Below are positions 43,630-51,739 of a stretch of 64,000 nt of DNA, one piece after another. Each line of letters begins with the position of its first letter. The stretch's first letter is position 1. A model generated the notes under the pieces. It did not search any database. It was given only the letters and a program-made list of their open reading frames with translations, and had not been told where the DNA came from. The translations under genes were made by a program, and so were the position numbers. The stretch comes from JABSOG01 sp965277695 (GTDB lineage Bacteria; Pseudomonadota; Gammaproteobacteria; Enterobacterales; Alteromonadaceae): NCBI GenBank assembly GCA_965277695.1, contig CBDIDQ010000097.1:35427-99426 (forward strand). The letters are read 5' to 3'.

Positions 43630-44642
43630 ATTGAATAAATCTGCTGTGTTGACCCTATCATTACTGCCATCTGCAAATTGCTCCGGTTGATTAGTTGGGT
43701 GATCAAGGAAATGCTCATTATGATGCCACTTTTTGAACCTGTTTTTTGGTGGCAGGTGGTTCGTTTAATTATTGTATTTACTGATGTCTATCAGCAGCTG
43801 TGCAACGGCTGAACAACAGTACCACTATAGCCATAAACCGCCAGAATAGCCATAAACTGGCTATGCTCAAGTTGTCCGTGAGCGGTTTATCTGAAACAGG
43901 TCAGATGAGATTGAAATTACAGCGAATATAACGTAACCCATATGGTGTATCGATGATTTTTTTACTGTTTGATAAAAGATTTGAAAATTGAATGAAAGCG
44001 CTTTTTTATTGCTGTTTTTTTAATCCAGATACAAGGGTGCAGCCCTCAATCCGTCATTTTTTAGTTGATATTTTGACCAATTAAAGATGTTACAAAAACG
44101 TTTGTTTTTTAAGCAACTATTAGGCTGTTCTAAACACGGGATAGGCAAATATGTCGCAAATCCGCTGGTTTTTGTTGTTAATTAACCCGGTATGGCATAA
44201 AAAATGCTGAGCTATTTACCAGTAAGTGGGCTGAAAAAACAAAAGTAAAATATTTTGAAATTTTTTTTCATCTGTTGTTTCGAGCTATAAAAGAAACGAT
44301 TTTATATCAACAAATTGACCTATCTTATTGATATAAAACAAATAAAAATTATCGTTGAGCTTGTTGTGATATTTTCATATTTTATTATTTTCAACTTAAT
44401 TACAGCGTTTTTTTACATTGGTGCAAATTTGGGAGTGGCAATTGTTGTTTTTTTGTAATAGATTTTGTTCCTGACAACACATGAGTTACGTACTTTGCGG
44501 GATTGCAAATAAGTTGTTACGAAATTTGTGTGATGAGATAGGAAAGCCGTTCTATATATAACAACAATGAATGACAAGGCTCATTAAATAGAGCTTGAAA
44601 GTCTAACTCACTAATCATTTTAGAGAACAATAAGAGAACCAA
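43630..44642. promoter_or_regulatory. 1-kb intergenic region upstream of the M4 protease
   Basis: This AT-rich region separates the divergent cyclase and protease genes. I see no gene on either strand. A short near-palindrome with repeated GCCATAAAC lies at about 43831-43865. The segment next to the protease (44570-44642) would be its leader. The unusual length for a divergent pair in this window suggests complex control of the secreted protease, but no specific operator could be identified. Confidence 0.35.
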
Positions 44643-46799
44643 ATGAAAATTCAAAATATCTCAAAAATCTGTGCAGCAGTCGCCTGTGCGTTAACTATGT
44701 CAGCCAACGCTGCGAACATTCAGGATGCTTCGTTGATGACAGCTGGTTACAGCAGCGATAACATCAACCAGGTGTTGGGTCTGGCAGGCAGCACACAGAT
44801 GAAGGCAGTAAAAGAAATCAACGCAGGTAACGACACCACTCTCGTTCGTTTCCAACAGCAGTACCAAGGCATTCCGGTCTTTGGTTACAGCGTGGCAGCA
44901 ACCAAAACTGCGATGGGTCTGTTGACTGATGTTAAAGGTAAAATTCTTAACTTAGACGGCAAACGCTTCTCAACTAAACCTCGCATTTCAGCTGAAAAAG
45001 CCATGAACAACATGATCAACACCGATAAAGTGTTGGGCAAAAATGCCTCAAAATCGGCTAAAGCGGGCATTTACAACAAACAGAACGACATGTTCATCTA
45101 CATGTTGAACAACGAGCCAAAACTGGTTCATCGTATTTCTTATGTTGTGCCTGCAACAGATGGCGGCAGCCCGACGCGTCCGGTATTCTTTGTTGATGCC
45201 CATACTGGCGAAACAGTATTCGGTTATGACAACTTGCAACATGCATTGGTTGGTACAGGCCCTGGCGGTAACGCCAAAACTGGCGAGTACGAGTACGGTA
45301 CTGACTTTGGCTTCAACGATGTTACCGTCAGTGGTTCAACTCATACCATGAACAGCACCAATGTTAAAACGGTTAACTTGAATCACAGCACTTCAGGCAG
45401 CACTGCCTTTTCTTTCTCTGGTCCTCGTAACACGGTTAAAGCCATCAATGGTGCATTCTCACCACTGAATGATGCGCATTATTTCGGCAACGTGGTGTTT
45501 GATACTTTTAATACTTATGTTGGTACGCCACCACTGTCATTCCAGTTGACTATGCGTGTTCACTATTCAAACAGCTATGAAAATGCTTTCTGGGATGGTT
45601 CTGCCATGACCTTTGGTGACGGCCAAAGCACTTTCTATCCATTGGTTTCTCTTGACGTATCTGCGCATGAGGTTGCTCACGGTTTCACCGAGCAAAACTC
45701 TGCTCTGGTATATAGCGGCATGTCAGGCGGCATGAACGAAGCTTTCTCTGATATGTCAGGTGAAGCGGCTGAGTATTTCATGAACGGCACCAATGATTGG
45801 TTAGTTGGTGAGCAAATCTTTAAAGGTAACGGTGCTTTACGTTACATGCAAAACCCTCCACAAGATGGTTCTTCAATTGGCAGTGCCAACGATTATTACA
45901 GCGGCATCGACGTTCATCACAGCTCAGGTGTTTACAACAAAGCGTTTTATACACTGGCTAATACTGCTGGCTGGAACACTCGCACAGCTTTCGAAGTAAT
46001 GGCATTGGCTAACCAGGCGCATTGGACTGCTAACAGTACATTTGACGAAGGCGCGTGTGGTGTAGAAGCCGCAGCACAAACCAAAGGTTACACCGTTGCT
46101 GACGTAACGGCTGCTTTCCTTGCGGTTGACGTAGCCTGTGGTGGTACGCCTCCACCGCCACCACCACCAACTACTGACCTTGAAAAAGGTGTAGCAGTGA
46201 GTGTTTCTGGTGCAACTAACAGTGAAACTAACTTCAAATACACTACGCCGTCTGATGTTGAAACCGTTACATTCAACATGAGCGGTGGTTCAGGTGATGC
46301 TGACTTGTACGTTAAGTTTGGTTCAGCACCAACCACTTCAAGTTATGACTGTCGTCCATATGCCGGTGGCAACACTGAAGAGTGTGATTTCCCAGCTGGT
46401 CAAGCGGGTGATTACTACGTAATGGTTCGCGGTTACAGTGCATACTCTGGTACTTCACTGGTTGGTAACCACACCACTGGTGGCGGCACAACGCCTCCAA
46501 GTGATAGCGGTACTGTTACTGATATCAGTGTCGCCACTGGTGAAATGAAACTGTGGACCGTAGACGTACCAGCTGGCGCAGCTACCTTTACTGCTTCTAC
46601 CAACGGTGGCACTGGTGATTCAGATCTTTATTTACGTAAAGGCGCGGCACCTACAACGTCAACTTATGATTGTCGTCCATACAGTGCAGGTAACAATGAA
46701 ACTTGTCCTGTCACTAACCCGGGTGCTGATACTTATCACATCGGTGTTCGTGGTTACAGAGCAGCTGCTGGTGTGACGATGACTTGGAGCTATGAATAA
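44643..46799 (+). CDS. Secreted M4 metalloprotease (vibriolysin type) with two PPC domains
   Basis: The 718-residue preproprotein has a signal peptide (ICAAVACALTMSANA), an FTP/PepSY propeptide (about 25-200), and an M4 catalytic domain. Zinc ligands and catalytic residues are H342-E343-x-x-H346 (SAHEVAHGFTEQ) and E366 (GGMNEAFSDMSGE), with the thermolysin spacing. After a proline linker (TPPPPPPPTTD) there are two pre-peptidase C-terminal (PPC) domains, recognised by repeated GDADLYVKFG / GDSDLYLRKG and YDCRPY segments. PPC domains aid secretion or substrate binding and are often trimmed. It is an extracellular neutral protease exported by Sec and type II secretion. A terminator follows at 46855. 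Confidence 0.95.
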   Translation: MKIQNISKICAAVACALTMSANAANIQDASLMTAGYSSDNINQVLGLAGSTQMKAVKEINAGNDTTLVRFQQQYQGIPVFGYSVAATKTAMGLLTDVKGKILNLDGKRFSTKPRISAEKAMNNMINTDKVLGKNASKSAKAGIYNKQNDMFIYMLNNEPKLVHRISYVVPATDGGSPTRPVFFVDAHTGETVFGYDNLQHALVGTGPGGNAKTGEYEYGTDFGFNDVTVSGSTHTMNSTNVKTVNLNHSTSGSTAFSFSGPRNTVKAINGAFSPLNDAHYFGNVVFDTFNTYVGTPPLSFQLTMRVHYSNSYENAFWDGSAMTFGDGQSTFYPLVSLDVSAHEVAHGFTEQNSALVYSGMSGGMNEAFSDMSGEAAEYFMNGTNDWLVGEQIFKGNGALRYMQNPPQDGSSIGSANDYYSGIDVHHSSGVYNKAFYTLANTAGWNTRTAFEVMALANQAHWTANSTFDEGACGVEAAAQTKGYTVADVTAAFLAVDVACGGTPPPPPPPTTDLEKGVAVSVSGATNSETNFKYTTPSDVETVTFNMSGGSGDADLYVKFGSAPTTSSYDCRPYAGGNTEECDFPAGQAGDYYVMVRGYSAYSGTSLVGNHTTGGGTTPPSDSGTVTDISVATGEMKLWTVDVPAGAATFTASTNGGTGDSDLYLRKGAAPTTSTYDCRPYSAGNNETCPVTNPGADTYHIGVRGYRAAAGVTMTWSYE

Positions 46800-46854
46800 G
46801 CGATAGCAGGTATATCTTGACGGGCATCCTGTGCCCGCGTGATTAACCTTTAAA

Positions 46855-46888
46855 AACCAATCTTCCTGCAAGGGGAGGTTGGTTTTTT
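46855..46888 (+). terminator. Rho-independent terminator after the protease gene
   Basis: AACCAATCTTCC (46855-46866) pairs with GGGGAGGTTGGTT (46872-46884), with some G-U pairs and a 5-nt loop, followed by a T run to 46888. A smaller hairpin CGGGCA-TCCTG-TGCCCG lies at 46821-46837. This position fits the end of the protease transcript. Confidence 0.75.
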
Positions 46889-46947
46889 GCTTTTGACAGG
46901 GGTTAAGCCTAACATACGTCATACTATTGAAAAGCAGAGTGAACACT

Positions 46948-47673
46948 ATGAAAATCAAGCACTTCGGTACCCTTGGCTTAATCGCCATGGCGATTGCGAC
47001 GAGCGGTTGTAAGTCAACTGATATCCAACGAATTGTCGATGAGGTTAATGCATTGCAGGCTCAGCCGTTAGACGAAAAAACGGTGATTGAGGGGCTTAAA
47101 AAAGCGTTGTCAGTGGGGATTGGTAATACCATTAAAAGCACTTTTAAGCCTGGTGGATTCAGCAATAATGCATTGATTAAAATTGAAGTGCCCGAAGCGT
47201 TGAGTAAAGTGACGAAAAACGTCGAAAGACTGGGTTTTGGTCAATACGTTAGTCAATTTGAACAACAAATGAATCGGGCGGCTGAACAGGCGTCTGGTGA
47301 GTCGCAACAGATTTTCCTCAATGCTATTGCCAATATGAGCGTTGCAGATGGCTGGGGCATACTCAACGGTGGAGAAGGCGCGGCAACCGATTATTTTAGG
47401 GCACAAACCGAGCAGCAATTAAAACAAAAATTCGCCCCAATCATTACAGCGAATATGAATAAGGTCGGTTTTTATGGTGACTATAAACAGTTGCTGTCGA
47501 CATATGAATCGATTCCTTTTGTTAAAAAGCCCAACTTGGATATTGAAGATCATATTATGAGTGAATCACTCGATGGCTTGTTTTTAATGCTTAAGGGCGA
47601 AGAAAATAAAATTCGTCAAAATCCAGCAGCTCGAACCACTGAGTTGTTGAAACGGGTGTTTGGTAAGCGGTGA
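46948..47673 (+). CDS. DUF4197 lipoprotein
   Basis: The 241-residue product starts at the ATG at 46948; an in-frame TTG upstream is less likely. The signal ends in the lipobox ATSGCKS, so it is a lipoprotein. The mature part matches DUF4197: EGLKKALSVGIGNTIKSTFK near the start, DGWGILNGGEGAATDYF in the middle and SESLDGLFLMLKGEENKI near the end. The family is common in Proteobacteria and is of unknown function, in the cell envelope. It sits 60 bp after the protease terminator and has no evident partner. Confidence 0.88.
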   Translation: MKIKHFGTLGLIAMAIATSGCKSTDIQRIVDEVNALQAQPLDEKTVIEGLKKALSVGIGNTIKSTFKPGGFSNNALIKIEVPEALSKVTKNVERLGFGQYVSQFEQQMNRAAEQASGESQQIFLNAIANMSVADGWGILNGGEGAATDYFRAQTEQQLKQKFAPIITANMNKVGFYGDYKQLLSTYESIPFVKKPNLDIEDHIMSESLDGLFLMLKGEENKIRQNPAARTTELLKRVFGKR

Positions 47674-47702
47674 TTAAATACCTGATATAGAGGAGGCTTT
47701 CA

Positions 47703-48312
47703 TTAATGCCTGAAAGTCGGTTGGTATCTCTCCGGCGTTAGCATTTTTTGAAAAACATGATAAACATCTGTTTTCGATCCGTCTTTTCTTAAGGTGCTGT
47801 GGTCATTTAACCAAGCCAATACGATAGCGTTATCGGTAGATGAAAACTTAAAAAAAAGTCGATATCGATTAGGAAGACCGTTTTTAGCCCTACGCCAATC
47901 TCGGTGGGCTTTGCCTAAGGTATTGCCTAAGGTATTGCCTAATAAAAAATTTGAATGGTCGGGGTGAGGGAAGATTCTATCTTTAATGCAGTCGGTGACA
48001 CTTTCGAAAAACTTATACATTGTATGGTGATAAAAATTATCGGGGTCTTTGGTGATTAAATTTTCGGCACCAATCAAACAGGGTAACAATTGATAATCAA
48101 AAAAACGCGAATGAATTCGCGTCTACGGCATATCAGCTCTGCCGTAGACGAGGTTTCAACCTCGTGAATATTGAGGATAACTGTAACCCTAATTTGCTCT
48201 ATATGGTCGGACCCAAATTTTCTATTTGAGTCAGCATATCCATGTAACGTGTTTCAAACAGAGGATGCCAATATTTTAATGAACGATGATCCCATTCGTT
48301 TGCCATTGTCAT
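47703..48312 (-). pseudogene. yhaV: YhaV-family toxin gene split by a miniature element
   Basis: The minus strand encodes a YhaV-like ribonuclease toxin in two parts. The N-terminal part starts at the ATG at 48312 (NEWDHRSLKYWHPLFETRY to QIENL) and, because of the insertion, stops at 48199. The C-terminal part resumes at about 48065 with ITKDPDNF and contains NRYRLFFKFSS and IVLAWLNDHSTLRKDGSKTD, the catalytic-side YhaV motifs, ending at 47703. Removing the 149-bp element and one target copy joins IENL to ITKDPDNF in frame. A 12-bp in-frame duplication (GNTLGNTLG) is also present. The putative PrlF-type antitoxin lies 6 bp upstream. The toxin is presumably inactive unless the element excises precisely. 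Confidence 0.85.
48066..48214. mobile_element. Miniature element, family A copy 2, inside yhaV, 8-bp target duplication
   Basis: The 149-bp element is flanked by a perfect direct repeat AAATTTTC (48058-48065 and 48215-48222). Its ends are imperfect inverted repeats: GGCACCAATCAAACAGGGTAA at the left (positions 48066-48086) and the complement of GGGTCCGACC near the right, with AGGGTTAC inside. The core has the GCGAATGAATTCGC and ACGAGGTTTCAACCTCGT hairpins seen at 34636-34787 and 54696-54815. It has no ORF and must depend on an enzyme elsewhere. Confidence 0.9.
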
Positions 48313-48318
48313 TAATAC

Positions 48319-48513
48319 CTACATTTCAATGATGTCATTGCGTTTTTTAGCGAGTAAAGCCTGATATTTAATCGCATCAGCCCGGTCAAAAACACTGGAA
48401 GGTATTTCCTTTATATTACCTTTATCTATATCGTTACTAAGCAAAGCAAGAAACTGCTTTTCACTTTCTGAATCTGCTTTTTTCTTGCCAAAATCAATAA
48501 TATTGTCAGTCAT
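48319..48513 (-). CDS. Short PrlF-like antitoxin, C-terminal domain only
   Basis: The 64-residue product starts at the ATG at 48513 (MTDNIIDFGKKKADSESEK); an ATG at 48525 would add four residues. The segment KQFLALLSNDIDKGNIKEI resembles the toxin-neutralising C-terminal half of PrlF. The N-terminal AbrB/SpoVT DNA-binding domain of usual PrlF (about 50 residues) is absent, so autoregulation by this protein is unlikely. It ends 6 bp before the start of the split yhaV gene, the normal order for a prlF-yhaV pair. It may be a remnant now that the toxin is broken. Confidence 0.65.
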   Translation of the reverse strand: MTDNIIDFGKKKADSESEKQFLALLSNDIDKGNIKEIPSSVFDRADAIKYQALLAKKRNDIIEM

Positions 48514-48700
48514 AATTACGCTCATAGTATTTGAAGCCTGTTGTAATGTTACGTCACTACTTTTGATGATGCAAGTAAGTGGCAAAATAAGGACCATAAG
48601 AGACCTTTAAACGACTGCTTTTTATTTCAGTGTGGTAAGAACTCTTTGCTATTGTACAGGTCTAATCCCCTCAGCATCGTGACATGGGACTTTTTGAGCA

Positions 48701-49438
48701 TTGAGTTTAGTAGGCAACATCACTGATAAAATCAAGGGAACACTACCGTTGGCAGTGGCTGTTTCGTTGATCGCCCATCTTGTGTTGCTGTATTTACTGG
48801 CGATGACGAAACCCGTTAAACCCATTGCAATGGTCGAAAAGCCACAACAGATTATTAAAGCGACCTTATCGTTTATTGCCAAGCCCGAGCCCAAGCCCGA
48901 GATTGTGGCAGTGCCTGAGCCAGTAGAGCCGATTGAGCTACCAGAACCGATTGAGCCTCAGCCAGAGCTAGTCAAATCAGAGCCAGTTAAACCACAGATT
49001 AAACCCGCTAGCGCAACCTTACAGACAATAGCCCCGGCACCCGTCGAAGCGGCTAAAATATTATTGCCAGTAGCAAAAACTCCACAAGCCAGCTTTGACC
49101 CTTATGCCAAAATGAATCAGCTGATTGAAGCCAAGAACAGTCGAGCACTGGAAAACCTTAGTTATAGCGATTCGATTGTTGATGACATCACTATCAAGTC
49201 AATTCATTCCAGCGATGATCCGGTGAATAAACCTTTGCTTGAAACTCATGCGGTGGTTGACCCAAATAATCGAGTGATTAAATTTGGCAAGGGCTGCGCA
49301 CAAATTGAAAGGGGTAAGGATTTTAATGGCTTTGATAAAGAGACTTGGTTGAGTACGTCAACTACCTGTGGGCAAGGGGATGCTAATAAGAAGCAGTTTG
49401 AGCAAAGCATGGCGAAGTTTGTTAAACCTCGCCGATGA
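48701..49438 (+). CDS. TonB/TolA-like envelope protein with proline-rich spacer
   Basis: The 245-residue product has one N-terminal membrane helix (LPLAVAVSLIAHLVLLYLLA), then a Pro/Glu/Lys-rich spacer (about 50-125: KPEPKPEIVAVPEPVEPIEL and similar), and a periplasmic C-terminal part with two cysteines (GKGCAQIERG, TTCGQGD). The overall layout is that of TonB, TolA or GspB-like proteins, but the conserved TonB C-terminal domain is not recognisable. The start is a TTG at 48701 with no strong ribosome site; there is no better in-frame ATG before the helix. The role is unknown, possibly linking inner and outer membranes. Confidence 0.6.
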   Translation: MSLVGNITDKIKGTLPLAVAVSLIAHLVLLYLLAMTKPVKPIAMVEKPQQIIKATLSFIAKPEPKPEIVAVPEPVEPIELPEPIEPQPELVKSEPVKPQIKPASATLQTIAPAPVEAAKILLPVAKTPQASFDPYAKMNQLIEAKNSRALENLSYSDSIVDDITIKSIHSSDDPVNKPLLETHAVVDPNNRVIKFGKGCAQIERGKDFNGFDKETWLSTSTTCGQGDANKKQFEQSMAKFVKPRR

Positions 49439-49470
49439 TGTTGTGGGTTTGGTCGGTGGATGTTGTTGCG

Positions 49471-49758
49471 TCAGTTGAGGTATCCCCATTGCTCAAATTG
49501 ATTTTGAAAATCTCTGTCTTCTTTGAAAGCAAGGTAGAACAGGTATTCAGGTGCCAAGTCTAATTCATCAGACCAGATCACCGTACTATGTTCAACTTTG
49601 AAATTCTTAAAGTTAGCAGCGTCTCTCAATTTTGCAAAAATGGCTCTTTTATCATTGAATATGGTTTCCTCAAGATTGACAGTACCCTCTTTGCCATTAT
49701 TAAAAATAAGGTGAAGGTTATAGTTACCCGTATATTTTGCTTCATTAACACATAACAT
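49471..49758 (-). CDS. DUF2442 domain protein
   Basis: The 95-residue product matches DUF2442: LHLIFNNGKEGTVNLEETIF, then FAKLRDAANFKNFKVEHSTV and WSDELDLAPEYLFYLAF. Family members are short proteins often found alone or next to DUF4160 genes, sometimes in toxin-antitoxin-like pairs. No partner gene is found here; the upstream side carries a palindromic miniature element at 49815. It may be an orphaned half of a pair. Function is unknown. Confidence 0.8.
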   Translation of the reverse strand: MLCVNEAKYTGNYNLHLIFNNGKEGTVNLEETIFNDKRAIFAKLRDAANFKNFKVEHSTVIWSDELDLAPEYLFYLAFKEDRDFQNQFEQWGYLN

Positions 49759-49814
49759 AATCGTTTAGCCTCATTATACCAATGGATAAGATAATAGTTT
49801 GATGATGCAGTTTT

Positions 49815-49968
49815 GTAGGAGGGCCGTCCCGGCGCGATTGTTGCCGAAGGCAACACTGCTGTGTCTTTGACACAGATCGCGGCGAGGACGCCCCTCCTAC
49901 ATTAGGGAAGCGTTATTGTTATCCCAAAATGACGCGATATGGTCAAAGCTGATGTTACTCAGTCTACC
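49815..49968. repeat. Miniature palindromic element (GTAGGAGGGCCGTCCCGG type)
   Basis: The hairpin core (49815-49900) has arms GTAGGAGGGCCGTCCCGGCG and GGCGAGGACGCCCCTCCTAC, with a second inner hairpin (GTTGCCGAAGGCAAC). The tail TTATCCCAAAATGACGCGAT then ATGGTC resembles the tail at 11560-11600 and the right end of family A elements. It lies between the DUF2442 gene and the end of the Mur-ligase gene. The 50-bp region after it holds no clear gene. Confidence 0.75.
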
Positions 49969-50018
49969 CGATTGAAGTTGTATTTCAAGAATAGCGAACC
50001 ACTATTGCTATACGCGTA

Positions 50019-51716
50019 TTACGTATTTTCCAACAATTCCACTATCTCTTCCCGCTCAGTCAACACCAGCATCAGTGCCAAATCTCCCGGCTCAAGCCGA
50101 TTAACAATCAGCTCAGCACCAGCTAATGGCGATTTAACAAAATGAATGACTGAGCTGTCCAAACCATACGCTTTGGCTGCCTGATCAATCAAATTCGATA
50201 CTTCACCCGGTGCTCTACCACGTAGATAACATTCTAATTCGGTGATCACTAGGTGATCTGGTGCCAGACTCAACGCGGCGGTGGACATGCCTCTAATTTC
50301 ATCATCACTGCGATCACCAGCAGACGATAACATCAGCCATTTTTGCTTTGACGGCATATTCGCTGTCGTTGAGGCAATCGCTGTCATGCTGTGTTCGTTG
50401 TGGGCAAAGTCCATGATCACTGTTGCGTCTTTGACTTCAAATACGTTGCCACGCCCGGGGTTATCTGTGGCATCACTGCGAAACCCCCCTAAACCAACGC
50501 GAATGGCTTCATCGGCAATATTGAGGCTTTTTGCCAGACCAATCGCGCCTAATGCATTTTGGATATTGTGTTTGGCGGCACCGGAGAAAGTCATCGGCAC
50601 ATCGTTTACTGCGATGATTTCGCTGCTACCTTGAGTGTCTTGATACATCATGATGCCGTCACGAACGAAGCAAATAGCGCCATTTTTACTCAAATGTTCA
50701 ACTAGGATGGGGTTGTTCTCATTGGTAGAAAACCAACATTTAGTTTTGTCGATCGCACTGCCGACTCTGACTAATTCACTATCATCGGCATTGAGCACTA
50801 AAATGCCCGCTTCATCAAGCGCTTTGGCGACAATAAACTTGGTCGCGGTTAATCCGGCAATGGTATTAATGCCATATTGGCCGAGGTGATCTTCGGCGAT
50901 ATTGGTGATAAGTGCGGCGTCAATGCGAGGAATAGGCAAACCACGGCGTAATAAACCACCTCTGGCGACTTCAAGTAAAGCGACTTCAACTTCGGTGTTG
51001 CGCAGTAAGGTGCGTGCGCCACCGGGGCCAGAATAATCACCTTTGTCGATGATGGTATCACCGACACGAATAAAATCCGTTGAGGTGACACCACAACGTT
51101 GACCCGTTTGCTTGACGATCTCTGAGGTTAATCTGACTGAGGTCGATTTACCGTTGGTGCCGGTGATCATCGCCACTGGCACTCGGTGATATTTGTCCCA
51201 GTCAATTTCGTCGATTGTCGGCAGCTGGTCTATCGGCCAAACTTCGGTGGTAGCGCCAAAACCTAATGAAAACTCGTCGTCATCGGTCAGCCAAGGGGCA
51301 TCAAGTTGTTCGGCGTGTTTGATTAAGGCCATTAATGGCGGATTAACTTCATCATCAATCAGTGGCAACAGCGTTGCGAGCAATTCTTGGTAAAGGCCAT
51401 CAACATCTTTCGAATGACCCAACAATTCATTACAAGTCAGCGCCCATGCGGCTTCATTGATTTCTGTGGCAGCGTAAAGCGCATCAAGTGGTGCGCTCAA
51501 TGCCAGACTTACACCGTCTTCAAAAATGCGCTGAGTGCAGCTCTCAGCTGACCAAGCAACACCATCAAGCAATCGTTTGACCTGTTTTTGCCAACATTCA
51601 ACCACGGTATTTTTGTCAATACCATGGACAAATGCGTCGATGATCGCCCCGGGGCGATCCCATAACAACCCTTTGCCTGTTAACCGACGACTATCATCCA
51701 GCTCAAGTTTAATCAT
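50019..51716 (-). CDS. Mur ligase-type enzyme, second cyanophycin synthetase-like protein
   Basis: The 565-residue product has an N-terminal region of about 180 residues of unknown fold and then a Mur ligase core: P-loop AMITGTNGKSTSVRL (about 185-200), ALLEVARGGLLRRGL, DHLGQYG, HNIQNALGAIGLA and VIMDFAHNEHSM. These match the Mur-like half of CphA, but the ATP-grasp half is absent. The start at 51716 has GGGAGG 9 bp upstream. It lies 23 bp after cphA and should be co-expressed. Such companions are known beside proteobacterial cphA genes; their reaction is not settled. It may ligate an amino acid to, or prime, cyanophycin. Confidence 0.8.
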   Translation of the reverse strand: MIKLELDDSRRLTGKGLLWDRPGAIIDAFVHGIDKNTVVECWQKQVKRLLDGVAWSAESCTQRIFEDGVSLALSAPLDALYAATEINEAAWALTCNELLGHSKDVDGLYQELLATLLPLIDDEVNPPLMALIKHAEQLDAPWLTDDDEFSLGFGATTEVWPIDQLPTIDEIDWDKYHRVPVAMITGTNGKSTSVRLTSEIVKQTGQRCGVTSTDFIRVGDTIIDKGDYSGPGGARTLLRNTEVEVALLEVARGGLLRRGLPIPRIDAALITNIAEDHLGQYGINTIAGLTATKFIVAKALDEAGILVLNADDSELVRVGSAIDKTKCWFSTNENNPILVEHLSKNGAICFVRDGIMMYQDTQGSSEIIAVNDVPMTFSGAAKHNIQNALGAIGLAKSLNIADEAIRVGLGGFRSDATDNPGRGNVFEVKDATVIMDFAHNEHSMTAIASTTANMPSKQKWLMLSSAGDRSDDEIRGMSTAALSLAPDHLVITELECYLRGRAPGEVSNLIDQAAKAYGLDSSVIHFVKSPLAGAELIVNRLEPGDLALMLVLTEREEIVELLENT

Positions 51717-51739
51717 ACTGTTTGACCTCCCCAAAGCGT

